This document shows positions 17,140 through 25,678 of a stretch of DNA of 64,000 nt, in pieces. The stretch comes from JAHZKN01 sp965250205. GTDB taxonomy: Bacteria; Pseudomonadota; Alphaproteobacteria; Rhizobiales; Hyphomicrobiaceae. Each line of letters starts with the position of its first letter. Position 1 is the first letter of the stretch. Position numbers and translations under genes: made by a program. The stretch lies in assembly GCA_965250205.1 (NCBI GenBank), contig CBDFNK010000010.1:14601-78600 (forward strand), in the 5' to 3' direction. Below the pieces are notes generated by a model. The model was given only the letters and a program-made list of their open reading frames with translations, made no database searches and was not told the origin of the DNA.

Positions 17140-19332
17140 TTATTGTGCAGCACGTTTCAACGCGGTGATCTCAGCCTCATAGTGGGCATAGAGGGCGTCA
17201 AGCCCAGGCCAGTTGATGTCTTTGCAGGTTTTGAAGTGCGTTTGCGCGCTAGTAAGATCTTTGCGGTCTAACGCCTGCAACAAAGCGGCTTGATGCTTCG
17301 CCAAATCCTGGAATGCACTGCGCCTTTTCATAGCTTCATCACCCAGTAAGGCAAACACGGACTGTAGATTGTCTTTGCCCTTCAGCTTAATCGCACCAAT
17401 CGGCAAGAACGCAAACCCTTCCACCAATTCTGCCGTGCGCACACCGACAATAATTGGAACACCATAGCCCTTGGTCTCGCTTTCCAGGCGCGAGGCTGTA
17501 TTGACCGGATCTCCCAGTAAGGAATAATCAAATCGCTGTGGCGAACCGACATTTCCCACACAGCAATCGCCTGTGTTGAGCCCGATGCCAATTCGCACGG
17601 GATGAAATGGTTCGCCGTTCGCTTCTGCCTCTTTGCGCCATGCCACATTCAGACGACCTAATTCGTCAATCATTCTGAGCGCTGTGACACAGGCTTGGCG
17701 TGCATGGGCGTCATCAAGCACCGGCGCATTCCAAAACGCCATTACTGCATCGCCCATAAACTTATCAATCGTACCGCGCTCTTGCAGAATAATGTCCGAC
17801 AGCGGCGTGAACAGTGCATTGACAAATTGAATGAGGTCTTCGGCATCAAGGCGCTCAGAGATTTTAGAAAAGCCACGCACATCTGAAAACAACAGTGTGA
17901 CTTCGCGCATCTCACCGCCAAGTTTCAGCTTGTCGTGGTTCTCGGCCAATTCCTCAACCAGCTGCGGCGCAACGTAGTGGCCAAAGGCCGAGCGCACGCG
18001 ATTTTTGTCGGCTTCGGATTTGACATAACTGAACAGCGAACCCGCCAAATAAACCGCGAGCACCGACAGGCTCGGATAAACCGGATCAAACAACACACCT
18101 GAGTTAGCGTAGGCTGTCCATGATAGCCCAGCGATGGCCAAAAGGGCGCCGGTGCCAATAAGAGCGGCTGTCAGTGGGCCATAGCGACGTATGAGCCATG
18201 CCACCAACAGACCCACCAAAGCCAAAAAGCTCAATTCAAGTCCCGTTGCATAGGCGGGTCGGCGCAAATAAGAGCCGTCCAACATTTGCTCCAAGGCTTG
18301 TGCGTGGATTTCAACACCCGGCACAGACGCTTCAAGCGGTGTTGCCCGCAAATCCATCAAGCCGGTTGCACTCGACCCAATGAAGATCAACCGGTCTTTG
18401 ACATCACCTGGAGCGTGCGAACCGGACAAAATCGTATGTGCTGGAATATAGCGCTTCGGATCAGAGCGTGAAAACCGCAACCACAGCTCACCATTACCTT
18501 TGGTTTCAAGAATGGTTGGGCCGACTTTGATCTGCTCGACACCGGTTTTTTGACCGAATGCTGAAACACCACTCCCACCGGAGGACTTGATGGCAACAGT
18601 AGAGTGGCCACCTGCAACTCTGAGCGCCTCAAGGGCGAGTGCTGGATAGAGCGTTTCTCCTAACATTACCAAGGTCGGTACAGAGCGCACCACTTGGTCA
18701 TGGGCAGGTAGCCAATTGACAGCGCCAAGACCTGCCGCCTCTTTTACAAGAACGGTAAGCAGCGGTGTTGCATTTGCAAACCCCGGTACAAACAATTTTG
18801 GATCATCACCCGCTGCAACAAAGCTCGCTTTTGGCTTTTGAGTGACAGGCTTACCAACACCGAGGCCTGACACGCCAAGGACAACAGGCGCACCATTTAA
18901 GACCGCGCCCAAGCGTTGGTCATTTGACGGCAACGCACGCGCCTTTGCAGTCAATGGCGCTAGCTCGCTTTGCTCTGCAAACAACTCCGCAAAAGCCGAT
19001 GGTGACAGCCGATCTGGTTCCGCCAAAATCAAATCCAGCGCCACAACCTTGGCACCATCGGATTTGAGACGCGTGATGATCTCAGCCATCTTGGTGCGCG
19101 GCCACGGCCACTGACCAACCTTGGCAAGAGACGCCTCATCAATATCAACAATGCGCACGCGATAGGCGGGGTCAACCGTGCGTGGCGCAAGGCGTTGATA
19201 GCTATCAAACACCACGAAGCGCAATCCGGCAATGGCCTGCGGGTCCCATATCCGAAACAGCAAGGCGGCGGCCAGAATGGCACCCATCACGATGAGATGG
19301 GGCGGCGGCAGTTGGCGGAAAAGCCTTTGCAT
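17140..19332 (-). CDS. CHASE2-domain adenylate cyclase
   Basis: A 730-residue membrane protein. One N-terminal membrane helix (about 11-27) is followed by a periplasmic CHASE2 sensor (about 35-345), then three closely spaced helices (about 363-382, 387-410, 418-436) and a class III cyclase domain (about 473-650). The metal-binding aspartates are present (Asp484 in FSDVRGF, Asp528 in FMGDAVMAF). The residues that select adenine, Lys524 and Asp608 (LLGDPVNTASRLE), support cAMP rather than cGMP. It would make cAMP in the cytoplasm in response to a periplasmic signal. It faces the FecR gene tail to tail. Confidence 0.93.
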   Translation of the reverse strand: MQRLFRQLPPPHLIVMGAILAAALLFRIWDPQAIAGLRFVVFDSYQRLAPRTVDPAYRVRIVDIDEASLAKVGQWPWPRTKMAEIITRLKSDGAKVVALDLILAEPDRLSPSAFAELFAEQSELAPLTAKARALPSNDQRLGAVLNGAPVVLGVSGLGVGKPVTQKPKASFVAAGDDPKLFVPGFANATPLLTVLVKEAAGLGAVNWLPAHDQVVRSVPTLVMLGETLYPALALEALRVAGGHSTVAIKSSGGSGVSAFGQKTGVEQIKVGPTILETKGNGELWLRFSRSDPKRYIPAHTILSGSHAPGDVKDRLIFIGSSATGLMDLRATPLEASVPGVEIHAQALEQMLDGSYLRRPAYATGLELSFLALVGLLVAWLIRRYGPLTAALIGTGALLAIAGLSWTAYANSGVLFDPVYPSLSVLAVYLAGSLFSYVKSEADKNRVRSAFGHYVAPQLVEELAENHDKLKLGGEMREVTLLFSDVRGFSKISERLDAEDLIQFVNALFTPLSDIILQERGTIDKFMGDAVMAFWNAPVLDDAHARQACVTALRMIDELGRLNVAWRKEAEANGEPFHPVRIGIGLNTGDCCVGNVGSPQRFDYSLLGDPVNTASRLESETKGYGVPIIVGVRTAELVEGFAFLPIGAIKLKGKDNLQSVFALLGDEAMKRRSAFQDLAKHQAALLQALDRKDLTSAQTHFKTCKDINWPGLDALYAHYEAEITALKRAAQ

Positions 19333-19492
19333 CGCGGTCAGATCCCTAGTTCACAAGATCCCTCTCAATGCCAAATCGATGAGAGGCGGATACAGTGATC
19401 TATACCAAAGTGTCGAAGCGAGGTAACCGCGATTGACGGGTTGCAGGGACTGCTCGCCTACGGCTCGTCAGGGGTGTCGACACCGCAACCAA

Positions 19493-19661
19493 CTGCGGTA
19501 GGCGGAGCCGTCGCAAGAATAACTGGCTGCGGTAGGCGGAGCCGTCGCAAAAATAACTGGCTGCGGTAGGCGGAGCCGTCGCAAGAATAACTGACTGCGG
19601 TAGGCGGAACCGTCGCAAGATAACTGGCTGCGGTAGGCGGAGCCGTCGCAAGAATAACTGG
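19493..19661 (-). repeat. five tandem 34-bp units abutting the tRNA-Gln 3' end
   Basis: Units start at 19493, 19527, 19561, 19595 and 19628. Four are 34 bp and one is 33 bp, with a few substitutions. In the tRNA direction each unit starts CCAGTTATTCTTGCGACGG and ends ...TACCGCAG. The sequence immediately after the tRNA's encoded CCA is also GTTATTC, so the array looks like a serial duplication that includes the tRNA 3' terminus. Each unit can form a small GGC-TCC-GCC hairpin. There are no spacers, so it is not a CRISPR array. Confidence 0.92.
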
Positions 19662-19733
19662 CTGGGGTGGGAGGGTTCGAACCTCCGCATGCCGATACCA
19701 AAAACCGGTGCCTTACCACTTGGCTACACCCCA
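19659..19733 (-). tRNA. tRNA-Gln (UUG)
   Basis: The reverse strand folds as a full cloverleaf: acceptor arm TGGGGTG with CACCCCA, D arm TAGCCAAGTGGTAAGGCA, anticodon stem CCGGT/ATCGG around loop TTTTGGT (anticodon TTG) and T arm GGAGG-TTCGAAC-CCTCC. Discriminator G is at 19662 and the 3' CCA is encoded (19661-19659). It reads CAA codons. It is the only tRNA in the window and is followed directly by the 34-bp tandem array. Confidence 0.96.
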
Positions 19734-20015
19734 TCAGGTAAAGGGTCTTCTACAGGGTTTTGGCGGGGTATCAAGTGCCTTTGACGGGGTGTCGCGGGGG
19801 AACCCGCACATGGAATACGACACCACTCAGCCAGGACTGCTCCCGACCAGTATGTGAGGACCCAAATTGAAGACCGCGGGCACACCGCACTTTTTCTGAC
19901 TCAACCCTCACTTGGGCACATCATTATTTGATTTCTCTCATATGCACCAGGTCCAGCCAGGGTTCAACTCGCGCCTAAGACCTTTGTGCTTTGCACAGCG
20001 CTGCGTTTGCAGATT
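19734..20015. other. gap between tRNA-Gln and the DUF2161 gene
   Basis: About 280 bp without a supported gene. The tRNA-Gln promoter should lie at its left end (reverse strand); a TTGATA box and a TAGAAG box 16 bp apart, about 20 bp upstream of the tRNA, are a weak candidate. Nothing else stands out. Confidence 0.35.
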
Positions 20016-20708
20016 TCATTTTTTTACAAGCTGCTTCAACTCTTTTTTATAACTTGTCACGGCCTCAATGCCCTTAGGCGAGAGACCATAGATACCGGTC
20101 GCGACCCGCTCGAACCATCCATAGTGATCATCCGCCATGAGACGACGCGCGTTTGTTACATCACACTCTGCTGCAACATGAGACGCTTTCGTCGGACCAT
20201 TGGTCTGCAAAAATTGCACACACCTCAGCGCATCCTGACGATACGCCGTCATCACTTCGCGCCGGGTTGAGCCACCCGTATTTGGATCACCAACACGCTT
20301 GGCAAACTCTCGTAAGAGGCGTGCGCGCTTTGGTTTGGATATGCGCGGACGGTATGGCGCAGGATCGTTGTGGACTTCGACGAGGCCGTCTTTGAGCCGC
20401 ACAGTCATGAGCCCGAGCCCCAAGCGCTTACAAAGACTAAGATTACTCTTCAATGCTTTCTGGAAAGCTTGGCCGGTGCCCCGCGGAACCGCAATATATA
20501 CAGTTTCGGTTAGCGCCTGGCGGGCTATGGCCTGATGAAAAAGGGACAATGAGAAACCGGTTTTCATTTCCACAATAACAGGGGCTTCTTCGGCGCGACA
20601 TGCCACAATATCCGCCGACCCGATCTCACTCTTGACCGTGTAACCCTGGCCATCAAGCAGCTGCTTGATCGGCGCATAAAGTTCTGTTTCTTTCACCACC
20701 TTGACCAT
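20016..20708 (-). CDS. DUF2161 family protein, putative PD-(D/E)XK phosphodiesterase
   Basis: A 230-residue protein beginning MVKVVKETELYAPIKQLLDG. Residues about 15-60 contain GSADIVACR...PVIVEMKTG, which fits the D-x(n)-E-x-K core of the PD-(D/E)XK nuclease fold (Asp in SADI, Glu-Met-Lys in VEMKTG). The C-terminal half looks like a small helix-turn-helix module (GPTKASHVAAECDV...) with a basic linker. A longer in-frame start exists at 20921, but its first 71 codons show no family similarity and overlap the divergent SLC13 gene. Substrate and role are unknown. Confidence 0.82.
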   Translation of the reverse strand: MVKVVKETELYAPIKQLLDGQGYTVKSEIGSADIVACRAEEAPVIVEMKTGFSLSLFHQAIARQALTETVYIAVPRGTGQAFQKALKSNLSLCKRLGLGLMTVRLKDGLVEVHNDPAPYRPRISKPKRARLLREFAKRVGDPNTGGSTRREVMTAYRQDALRCVQFLQTNGPTKASHVAAECDVTNARRLMADDHYGWFERVATGIYGLSPKGIEAVTSYKKELKQLVKK

Positions 20709-20905
20709 GATCGGTCCTGAATAGCGCACCGAATCATAGCTTGCCAAGCCATGCAGAATAGACTGACGAGCGCTCTTGCCATACCACTCGTAGACGTCGG
20801 ATTCGACGGTTCGCCATTGCGGCCGAACCTGATAGATAGAGCGCGAGGGTGTTGGCCGGTGTCGGCAGCACAGTAGCGGCGGTCTGAGGGGAGCGCGCAC
20901 AAGCC

Positions 20906-22387
20906 ATGAAAGACGCACCACCGACGACCGCGGACACGACCAAATCGCGCTGGCACCTGCTCGCCATCATAGCAGGACCTCTTACTGCATTGGTGCTTCT
21001 CTTGGTGCCGCCCCCAGGTGGTTTATCGGTGCCTGCCTGGAACGTTGTTGCCATTACGTTATGGATTATCATTTGGTGGCTCACCGAAGCCATTCCCATT
21101 CCGGCAACAGCCCTTATTCCAATCCCGTTTTTCCCAGCGCTTGGCGTTGGCAGTCTGAAATCGATTGCCGCCAGCTATGCCCACCCGCTACTGTTGATGT
21201 TTCTCGGTGGCTTTATGCTCGCCGCTGCCATGCAGCGCTCAGGCCTGCATCGGCGCATCGCACTCAACATCATCAATGTGGTTGGTACCAGTCCAGCCAT
21301 GATCATCGCAGGCTTCATGTTGGCAACCGCATTCCTGTCGATGTGGATTTCCAACACCGCAACAACAATCATGATGTTCGCTGTTGCGTTGCCGGTAATC
21401 CAATTACACAAGGAAACCGCAATCGAGGGGCCTCTGCTGCGTAACTTCAGTGTCGCACTGATGTTGGGTATTGCTTATTCCGCATCCATTGGTGGCGTTG
21501 GTACACCCATTGGAACACCCCCCAACGCCTTGCTCGCTTCCATACTGCAAGACAGCTACAACATCGAAGTAAATTTCGTGACTTGGATGGCAATAGGCGT
21601 GCCTGTCATTGTTGTGATGCTGCCCGTGACTTGGGTTGTGCTCACTAGGTTTCTTTATCCTGTGGATGGAACCAACGCGTCATCGGGTGGCACAACGATC
21701 ACGTCTGCACTTTCAGAACTGGGTGCCATGCGCCGCAATGAAAAAATGGTGTTCGGTATTTTTCTGCTCGCCGCATTTGGCTGGGTTTTCGGCAAAGCGA
21801 TTGCAAAATCTTTTGGTGTGCCGTTTAGTGATACAGCCGTTGCTATCATTGCGGCTCTGTTACTGTTCGCCCTGCCACACCGCCTCAACAAGCCAGAGTT
21901 TTTGCTCGATTGGGAGAGTACCCGTGACATCCCATGGGGCGTGCTGCTGATGCTTGGTGGCGGACTTGCAATTGCCGCAGCGTTTAATTCCAGCGGGTTG
22001 GCCCAAGCCATAGGTGGATCAGTGTCAGGCTTAAGCCAGTACAGCCTCTGGATACTTGTACTATCTGCCACCGCATTGATTGTGTTTATTACCGAGATCA
22101 CATCTAATACAGCATCGACGGCAACGTTTCTTCCCATCCTTGGTGCCATAGCGGTGGGCATGGGCTATGATCCCAGATCGTTGATGATCCCGGTCACCCT
22201 TGGTGCTTCAATGGCATTTATGATGCCGGTCGCAACTGCACCCAACGCCATTGTTTTTTCCCATGAGGATGTCCACATCACCGATATGGTACGCACCGGC
22301 ATATGGCTCAACATCATCTCAATTGCAGTCTGTTTTAGCGCCGGTTATTGGATAGCAAGTTCCGTGTTCGGCCTGTCCCTCAATTAA
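20906..22387 (+). CDS. SLC13/DASS-family anion:sodium symporter
   Basis: A 493-residue membrane protein with about 11-12 hydrophobic segments. The family motifs are the first sodium/substrate loop SMWISNTATTIMM and the repeat-related ITEITSNTASTATFLPI (both SNT signatures), plus WWLTEAIPIPATALIPI near the start and PVATAPNAIVFS near the end. Such proteins import dicarboxylates or sulfate with sodium; the substrate cannot be settled by eye. It is divergent from DUF2161, and the MBL hydrolase gene follows 39 bp later. Confidence 0.92.
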   Translation: MKDAPPTTADTTKSRWHLLAIIAGPLTALVLLLVPPPGGLSVPAWNVVAITLWIIIWWLTEAIPIPATALIPIPFFPALGVGSLKSIAASYAHPLLLMFLGGFMLAAAMQRSGLHRRIALNIINVVGTSPAMIIAGFMLATAFLSMWISNTATTIMMFAVALPVIQLHKETAIEGPLLRNFSVALMLGIAYSASIGGVGTPIGTPPNALLASILQDSYNIEVNFVTWMAIGVPVIVVMLPVTWVVLTRFLYPVDGTNASSGGTTITSALSELGAMRRNEKMVFGIFLLAAFGWVFGKAIAKSFGVPFSDTAVAIIAALLLFALPHRLNKPEFLLDWESTRDIPWGVLLMLGGGLAIAAAFNSSGLAQAIGGSVSGLSQYSLWILVLSATALIVFITEITSNTASTATFLPILGAIAVGMGYDPRSLMIPVTLGASMAFMMPVATAPNAIVFSHEDVHITDMVRTGIWLNIISIAVCFSAGYWIASSVFGLSLN

Positions 22388-22426
22388 GAAACGCACTTAG
22401 ACTTTCAACATAGGCAATGTCTCACG

Positions 22427-23335
22427 ATGGCCAGCACGCTCACTTTTAAAAAGGATATGGCCTTCACTTATGGTGAGCCAAGCGACATGGTGCCAGGCGT
22501 CAGGCGTATTGTTGCCAACAACGGTGGTCCGTTGACGTTTCACGGTACCAACACCTATCTGGTTGGCACGAACGCACTTGCCGTTATTGATCCAGGCCCT
22601 GATGATGCCGCCCATCGCGACGCGATAGAGCGTGCGGCTGCTGGCAAACCCATCACGCATATTTTCATCACGCATCGCCACCGCGATCACGTTGACGGCA
22701 CGTTGGCGCTGAAGATGGTAACAGGTGCTAAAACCTGCGCTTTTGATGGCCGACGTTCGCTGCGCGGCATGGCGGTCAACACACCCACCGGTCGCTCATT
22801 TATCGATCTAGATTTTGTTCCCGATCAGGACATCAAAAATGGCGATGTGATTGAGGGAGAAGACTGGCAACTGAAAGCGGTGCACACGCCAGGGCATGCA
22901 CCTGACCATCTGTGTTTTGCGCTCGAGGCCGAGAATATCCTATTCTCTGGCGACCACGTCATGTCTTGGAACACGTCTGTTATTGCCCCACCCGAAGGCA
23001 GCATGGCGGAATATGTGACTTCTTTAGAAAAATTATTAGAGCGCACTGATGCATTGTTTCTGCCGGGACATGGCGGCAGACTTGAAAACCCTCGTCGTGT
23101 GGTACGAGCTTATCTACTGCATCGCAAGTTGCGCGAGCAAGCCATCCTCGATGCCATACGAAACGGCAACTCAACCATCAAAAGCCTGGCATCGGAGATA
23201 TATAGCGGGGTACCTCAATCTGTCGCTGGCGCCGCCGCCCTCTCCGTTCTTGCGCACGTCGAGCTTTTGCACGCGCGCGGCCTCGTGACCTGCGCGCCGA
23301 AACTCGCGCTCGACGCCGAGATTTATCCGGTTTAG
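22427..23335 (+). CDS. MBL-fold metallohydrolase (LACTB2-like)
   Basis: A 302-residue metallo-beta-lactamase-fold protein. Metal ligands are visible in THRHRDHVDG (His83, His85, Asp87, His88), in the TPGHAPDHLCF stretch, in FSGDHVM and in the late LFLPGHGG. The C-terminal region (about 215-290) resembles the winged-helix-like tail of LACTB2-type hydrolases. The substrate is unknown; relatives act on RNA or thioesters. The last 158 bp overlap the convergent DUF1499 gene on the other strand. Confidence 0.9.
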   Translation: MASTLTFKKDMAFTYGEPSDMVPGVRRIVANNGGPLTFHGTNTYLVGTNALAVIDPGPDDAAHRDAIERAAAGKPITHIFITHRHRDHVDGTLALKMVTGAKTCAFDGRRSLRGMAVNTPTGRSFIDLDFVPDQDIKNGDVIEGEDWQLKAVHTPGHAPDHLCFALEAENILFSGDHVMSWNTSVIAPPEGSMAEYVTSLEKLLERTDALFLPGHGGRLENPRRVVRAYLLHRKLREQAILDAIRNGNSTIKSLASEIYSGVPQSVAGAAALSVLAHVELLHARGLVTCAPKLALDAEIYPV

Positions 23336-24152
23336 CTTTTTGCTTTTTCTTCTTGGCCTGTTCCACTTCGATGGCCGGCACGGTTTCTTCCAAACGCACC
23401 ACCACCTGACGCATCAGTGTGCGCAGCCGCTTGGCATTGCGCCCCAGATCATGGCGCCCAAACCGAGAGGCAGAGCGCATATCAACCCGCGCGCTATCGC
23501 CAATGTCTGAAACACGAACTGCAACATCGTCGTAAAAACCAAACAACAATGTGCGATCTGTCGCTTCGAGAAAACCTGCCTGTGCACCATCCTCACTCGG
23601 TGGATCCTCGCGCACAATGGTCAGACTTTCACGCTTCAAAGCATCAACGACCAAGGCATAAGTCTCGGCAGCCTCACGGTTGACAATTAACGGCTTGAGA
23701 TCGGGATAGTACACACGCTGCTGACTGGCGAAACTGCTGCCGGGATAGGCAACTGGATTGGCACCTAGTGATCTGAGGGCAGAAACACTTTGAAACGGCG
23801 GCGGTGAATTAAAATCTGTTGTCAGGTCATTGATCTGCGGCATGCTTGATGCGGCCTGAAGAATGAGCGGTGGTGCCAACAAAATGCCGAGACTGACAAC
23901 GAGCCCGACGGCGATATTACCGGTACCCGCCGCTCCTGACCGCCAGATTGCATAGCCACCAGCACAGGCCAATATCAACGCCACAACCGCAACGAAGTAA
24001 GCTAATTTGGCCAGATTAATCGCCACCAATGTTGGCATGCCAAAAATGCGATGCAGAAAAAACGCTGCACCAAGCAACAGCAATGAAAATGCTGCCACGG
24101 ACCGGGTCCAGCGGCTAATGGCAAGCGACGGTGGTATGATCACGCGTCTCAT
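23178..24152 (-). CDS. DUF1499 membrane protein with Arg/Lys-rich tail
   Basis: A 324-residue protein. Three hydrophobic segments (about 18-32, 42-66, 78-100) precede a DUF1499 domain (about 105-240) containing LTTDFNSPPPF, REDPPSEDGAQAGFLEATDRTLLFGFYDDVAVRV-type strands and VDMRSASRFGRHDLG. The last about 60 residues are almost entirely Arg, Lys, Ala and Gln, ending in IEVPRYISPMPGF. That basic tail is read antisense to the C-terminus of the MBL gene. Function unknown. The tail's composition may simply reflect the constraint of the overlapping gene. Confidence 0.85.
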   Translation of the reverse strand: MRRVIIPPSLAISRWTRSVAAFSLLLLGAAFFLHRIFGMPTLVAINLAKLAYFVAVVALILACAGGYAIWRSGAAGTGNIAVGLVVSLGILLAPPLILQAASSMPQINDLTTDFNSPPPFQSVSALRSLGANPVAYPGSSFASQQRVYYPDLKPLIVNREAAETYALVVDALKRESLTIVREDPPSEDGAQAGFLEATDRTLLFGFYDDVAVRVSDIGDSARVDMRSASRFGRHDLGRNAKRLRTLMRQVVVRLEETVPAIEVEQAKKKKQKAKPDKSRRRARVSARRSRGRARAKARRAQERRGRRRQRQIEVPRYISPMPGF

Positions 24153-24551
24153 AGATGACCTTCTTCTTGCATCAGAATTCCGATTTGCGGTTTTCTTAAC
24201 ACGGCTGTCACGCCCGCCAAAGCCCTGTTCGTCTCGCGTGCCGTTCCAGGCGGCAGCGGGCTGACCACCATCGCGACGCGGCGCTTTTTCTGTGCCCTGC
24301 CTGGCGCAACCTTCAGTCTTTGCTCTGCACTCAGTAAGTACATGGCTTTGGCTTTGGCCCTAGCACGGCAAGACGATAAAAATATGATAGGCAGAACGGG
24401 GCAAATCAATTTAGATCAGTACCGTCATAGTTCCGCGGCCAATGTTCTCCTCGCCGATGACCTCAAGGTTTCCTGGCCAACCGAGAAGGGGACATGGGCT
24501 ATCAAAGAGGCACCGCGATCCAACAAATTGTAGCATCCATTTAAGGCTTTC
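24153..24551. other. gap between DUF1499 and the phosphatase-fold gene
   Basis: About 400 bp between divergent genes. On the reverse strand an 86-codon frame ends in an ATGA overlap with the DUF1499 start, which could mean coupling, but the peptide matches nothing I recognise and has a basic, Arg/Ala/Pro-rich composition. I do not call it a gene. No repeat or RNA motif was seen. Confidence 0.4.
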
Positions 24552-25502
24552 ATGATCCGGGGATGGACCAAAACACCAAGGCGCTTCCGGCATCACATCA
24601 TTGATGCCCCGCTACGGTTGTGCCTGATCCTCTTTGTTTCAATCGCAAGCCCGTCTCTTGTCACCGCAGCCCCCCCACTACGCATTGCCACCTGGGATGT
24701 ATCGAGGGCTGAAAAAGGCATTTTTGCGCGACCAAAGCGTGAAAAGAAATCCTCCTGGCGTCATACCTTCGGTTCTGAACGCTTTGACGCAAAAAAAACA
24801 CGTCTCGGTATTTTCAATCTCGATGTTGACATTGTGTTGTTGCAGGGCATCCGCAACGTCAGAGCGCTGAAGCGCGTTTTTCCAACACGTACTTGGAAGC
24901 TCATTTTATCGCGCGATTACATGCGCAGCATTACACCACTCAGTCGGCTACCCTCTGATTTACAATTGTACGATATCGCTGCAACGGAACTGAACGCGCG
25001 CACTCCCGTAACCGCGGTGGCAGTACGTTATCAACAGCGCCTGCGTGTTAGAGCGATCAAACATATTGAGGTTGACCATCGACTTGGAAAATCTGAGACG
25101 ACAACGAGCGAGATCCCGGCCGCTACGGCCGTGCGCATCAATCACTTCGGATCCAGACTTTGGCTGGTATCGCTCGCCTTGACTGAGAACTGCAAAGGAG
25201 ACCATGCACAGTGCCTACCCTGGGTGACGACCAACAAATGGTTCAAGGACCTTAATGACTTCGATCGGGTGCCTGCTGTTGCTGGCTGGTCCAGCCCAAA
25301 GCCAACTGACAACAATTCTCAAAAGAAAGAAATCCAGCCCTGTGGCAAACTGGTCGCCATGTCACAAAGCTGTCTCGACCAAGGGTGCATCGGAAAAATG
25401 AAACGCCTGACACGTAAAAAACTCGGTTGCATTGTCTTGACCACAGTGCACGTTCCCCGCCAACTGCCGCCACAACGCGCCCTTTCACCGCCTAACTTCT
25501 AG
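24552..25502 (+). CDS. secreted, degenerate endonuclease/exonuclease/phosphatase-fold protein
   Basis: A 316-residue protein with an N-terminal hydrophobic signal (about 22-41). LRIATWDV (43-50) and DVDIVLLQGI (91-100) match the first two motifs of the EEP (DNase I-like) superfamily, but the key residues differ: the usual Asn is Asp49 and the catalytic Glu of LLQE is Gly99. The usual C-terminal SDHxP motif is not visible. The central region keeps the alternating strand pattern (VTAVAVRYQ, RLWLVSLAL) and four Cys. I infer a non-catalytic descendant of this fold in the periplasm. Family assignment is by motif only. Confidence 0.65.
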   Translation: MIRGWTKTPRRFRHHIIDAPLRLCLILFVSIASPSLVTAAPPLRIATWDVSRAEKGIFARPKREKKSSWRHTFGSERFDAKKTRLGIFNLDVDIVLLQGIRNVRALKRVFPTRTWKLILSRDYMRSITPLSRLPSDLQLYDIAATELNARTPVTAVAVRYQQRLRVRAIKHIEVDHRLGKSETTTSEIPAATAVRINHFGSRLWLVSLALTENCKGDHAQCLPWVTTNKWFKDLNDFDRVPAVAGWSSPKPTDNNSQKKEIQPCGKLVAMSQSCLDQGCIGKMKRLTRKKLGCIVLTTVHVPRQLPPQRALSPPNF

Positions 25503-25678
25503 GCATCGTCCCTGCCAACTTCCATTGGGCCCAACGCTCACATCCCCGAATGGCGATCGCTCTTTCCCACGCTGCCACGCCCTGCGACGACAGACGCCTC
25601 ACAATCCATCCCAGAATGCTTTAGAAATCAGAGCCGCAATCTCAACGTAGCGCTTTCAATAAACCCCACGAGACCCAA

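Noticed and set aside
19493..19661. CRISPR-like direct repeats
   Set aside because: The 34-bp units are contiguous with no unique spacers and no cas genes are near; it is a tandem array tied to the tRNA end.
19400..19734. Reverse-strand frames reading the array as repeated peptides (LRLPQ-type)
   Set aside because: The period of 34 is not a multiple of three and the frames overlap the tRNA; the apparent peptide repeats are artefacts.
24149..24409. 86-codon reverse frame with an ATGA overlap to DUF1499
   Set aside because: The overlap is suggestive, but there is no recognisable motif, no clear ribosome-binding site and an unremarkable basic composition.
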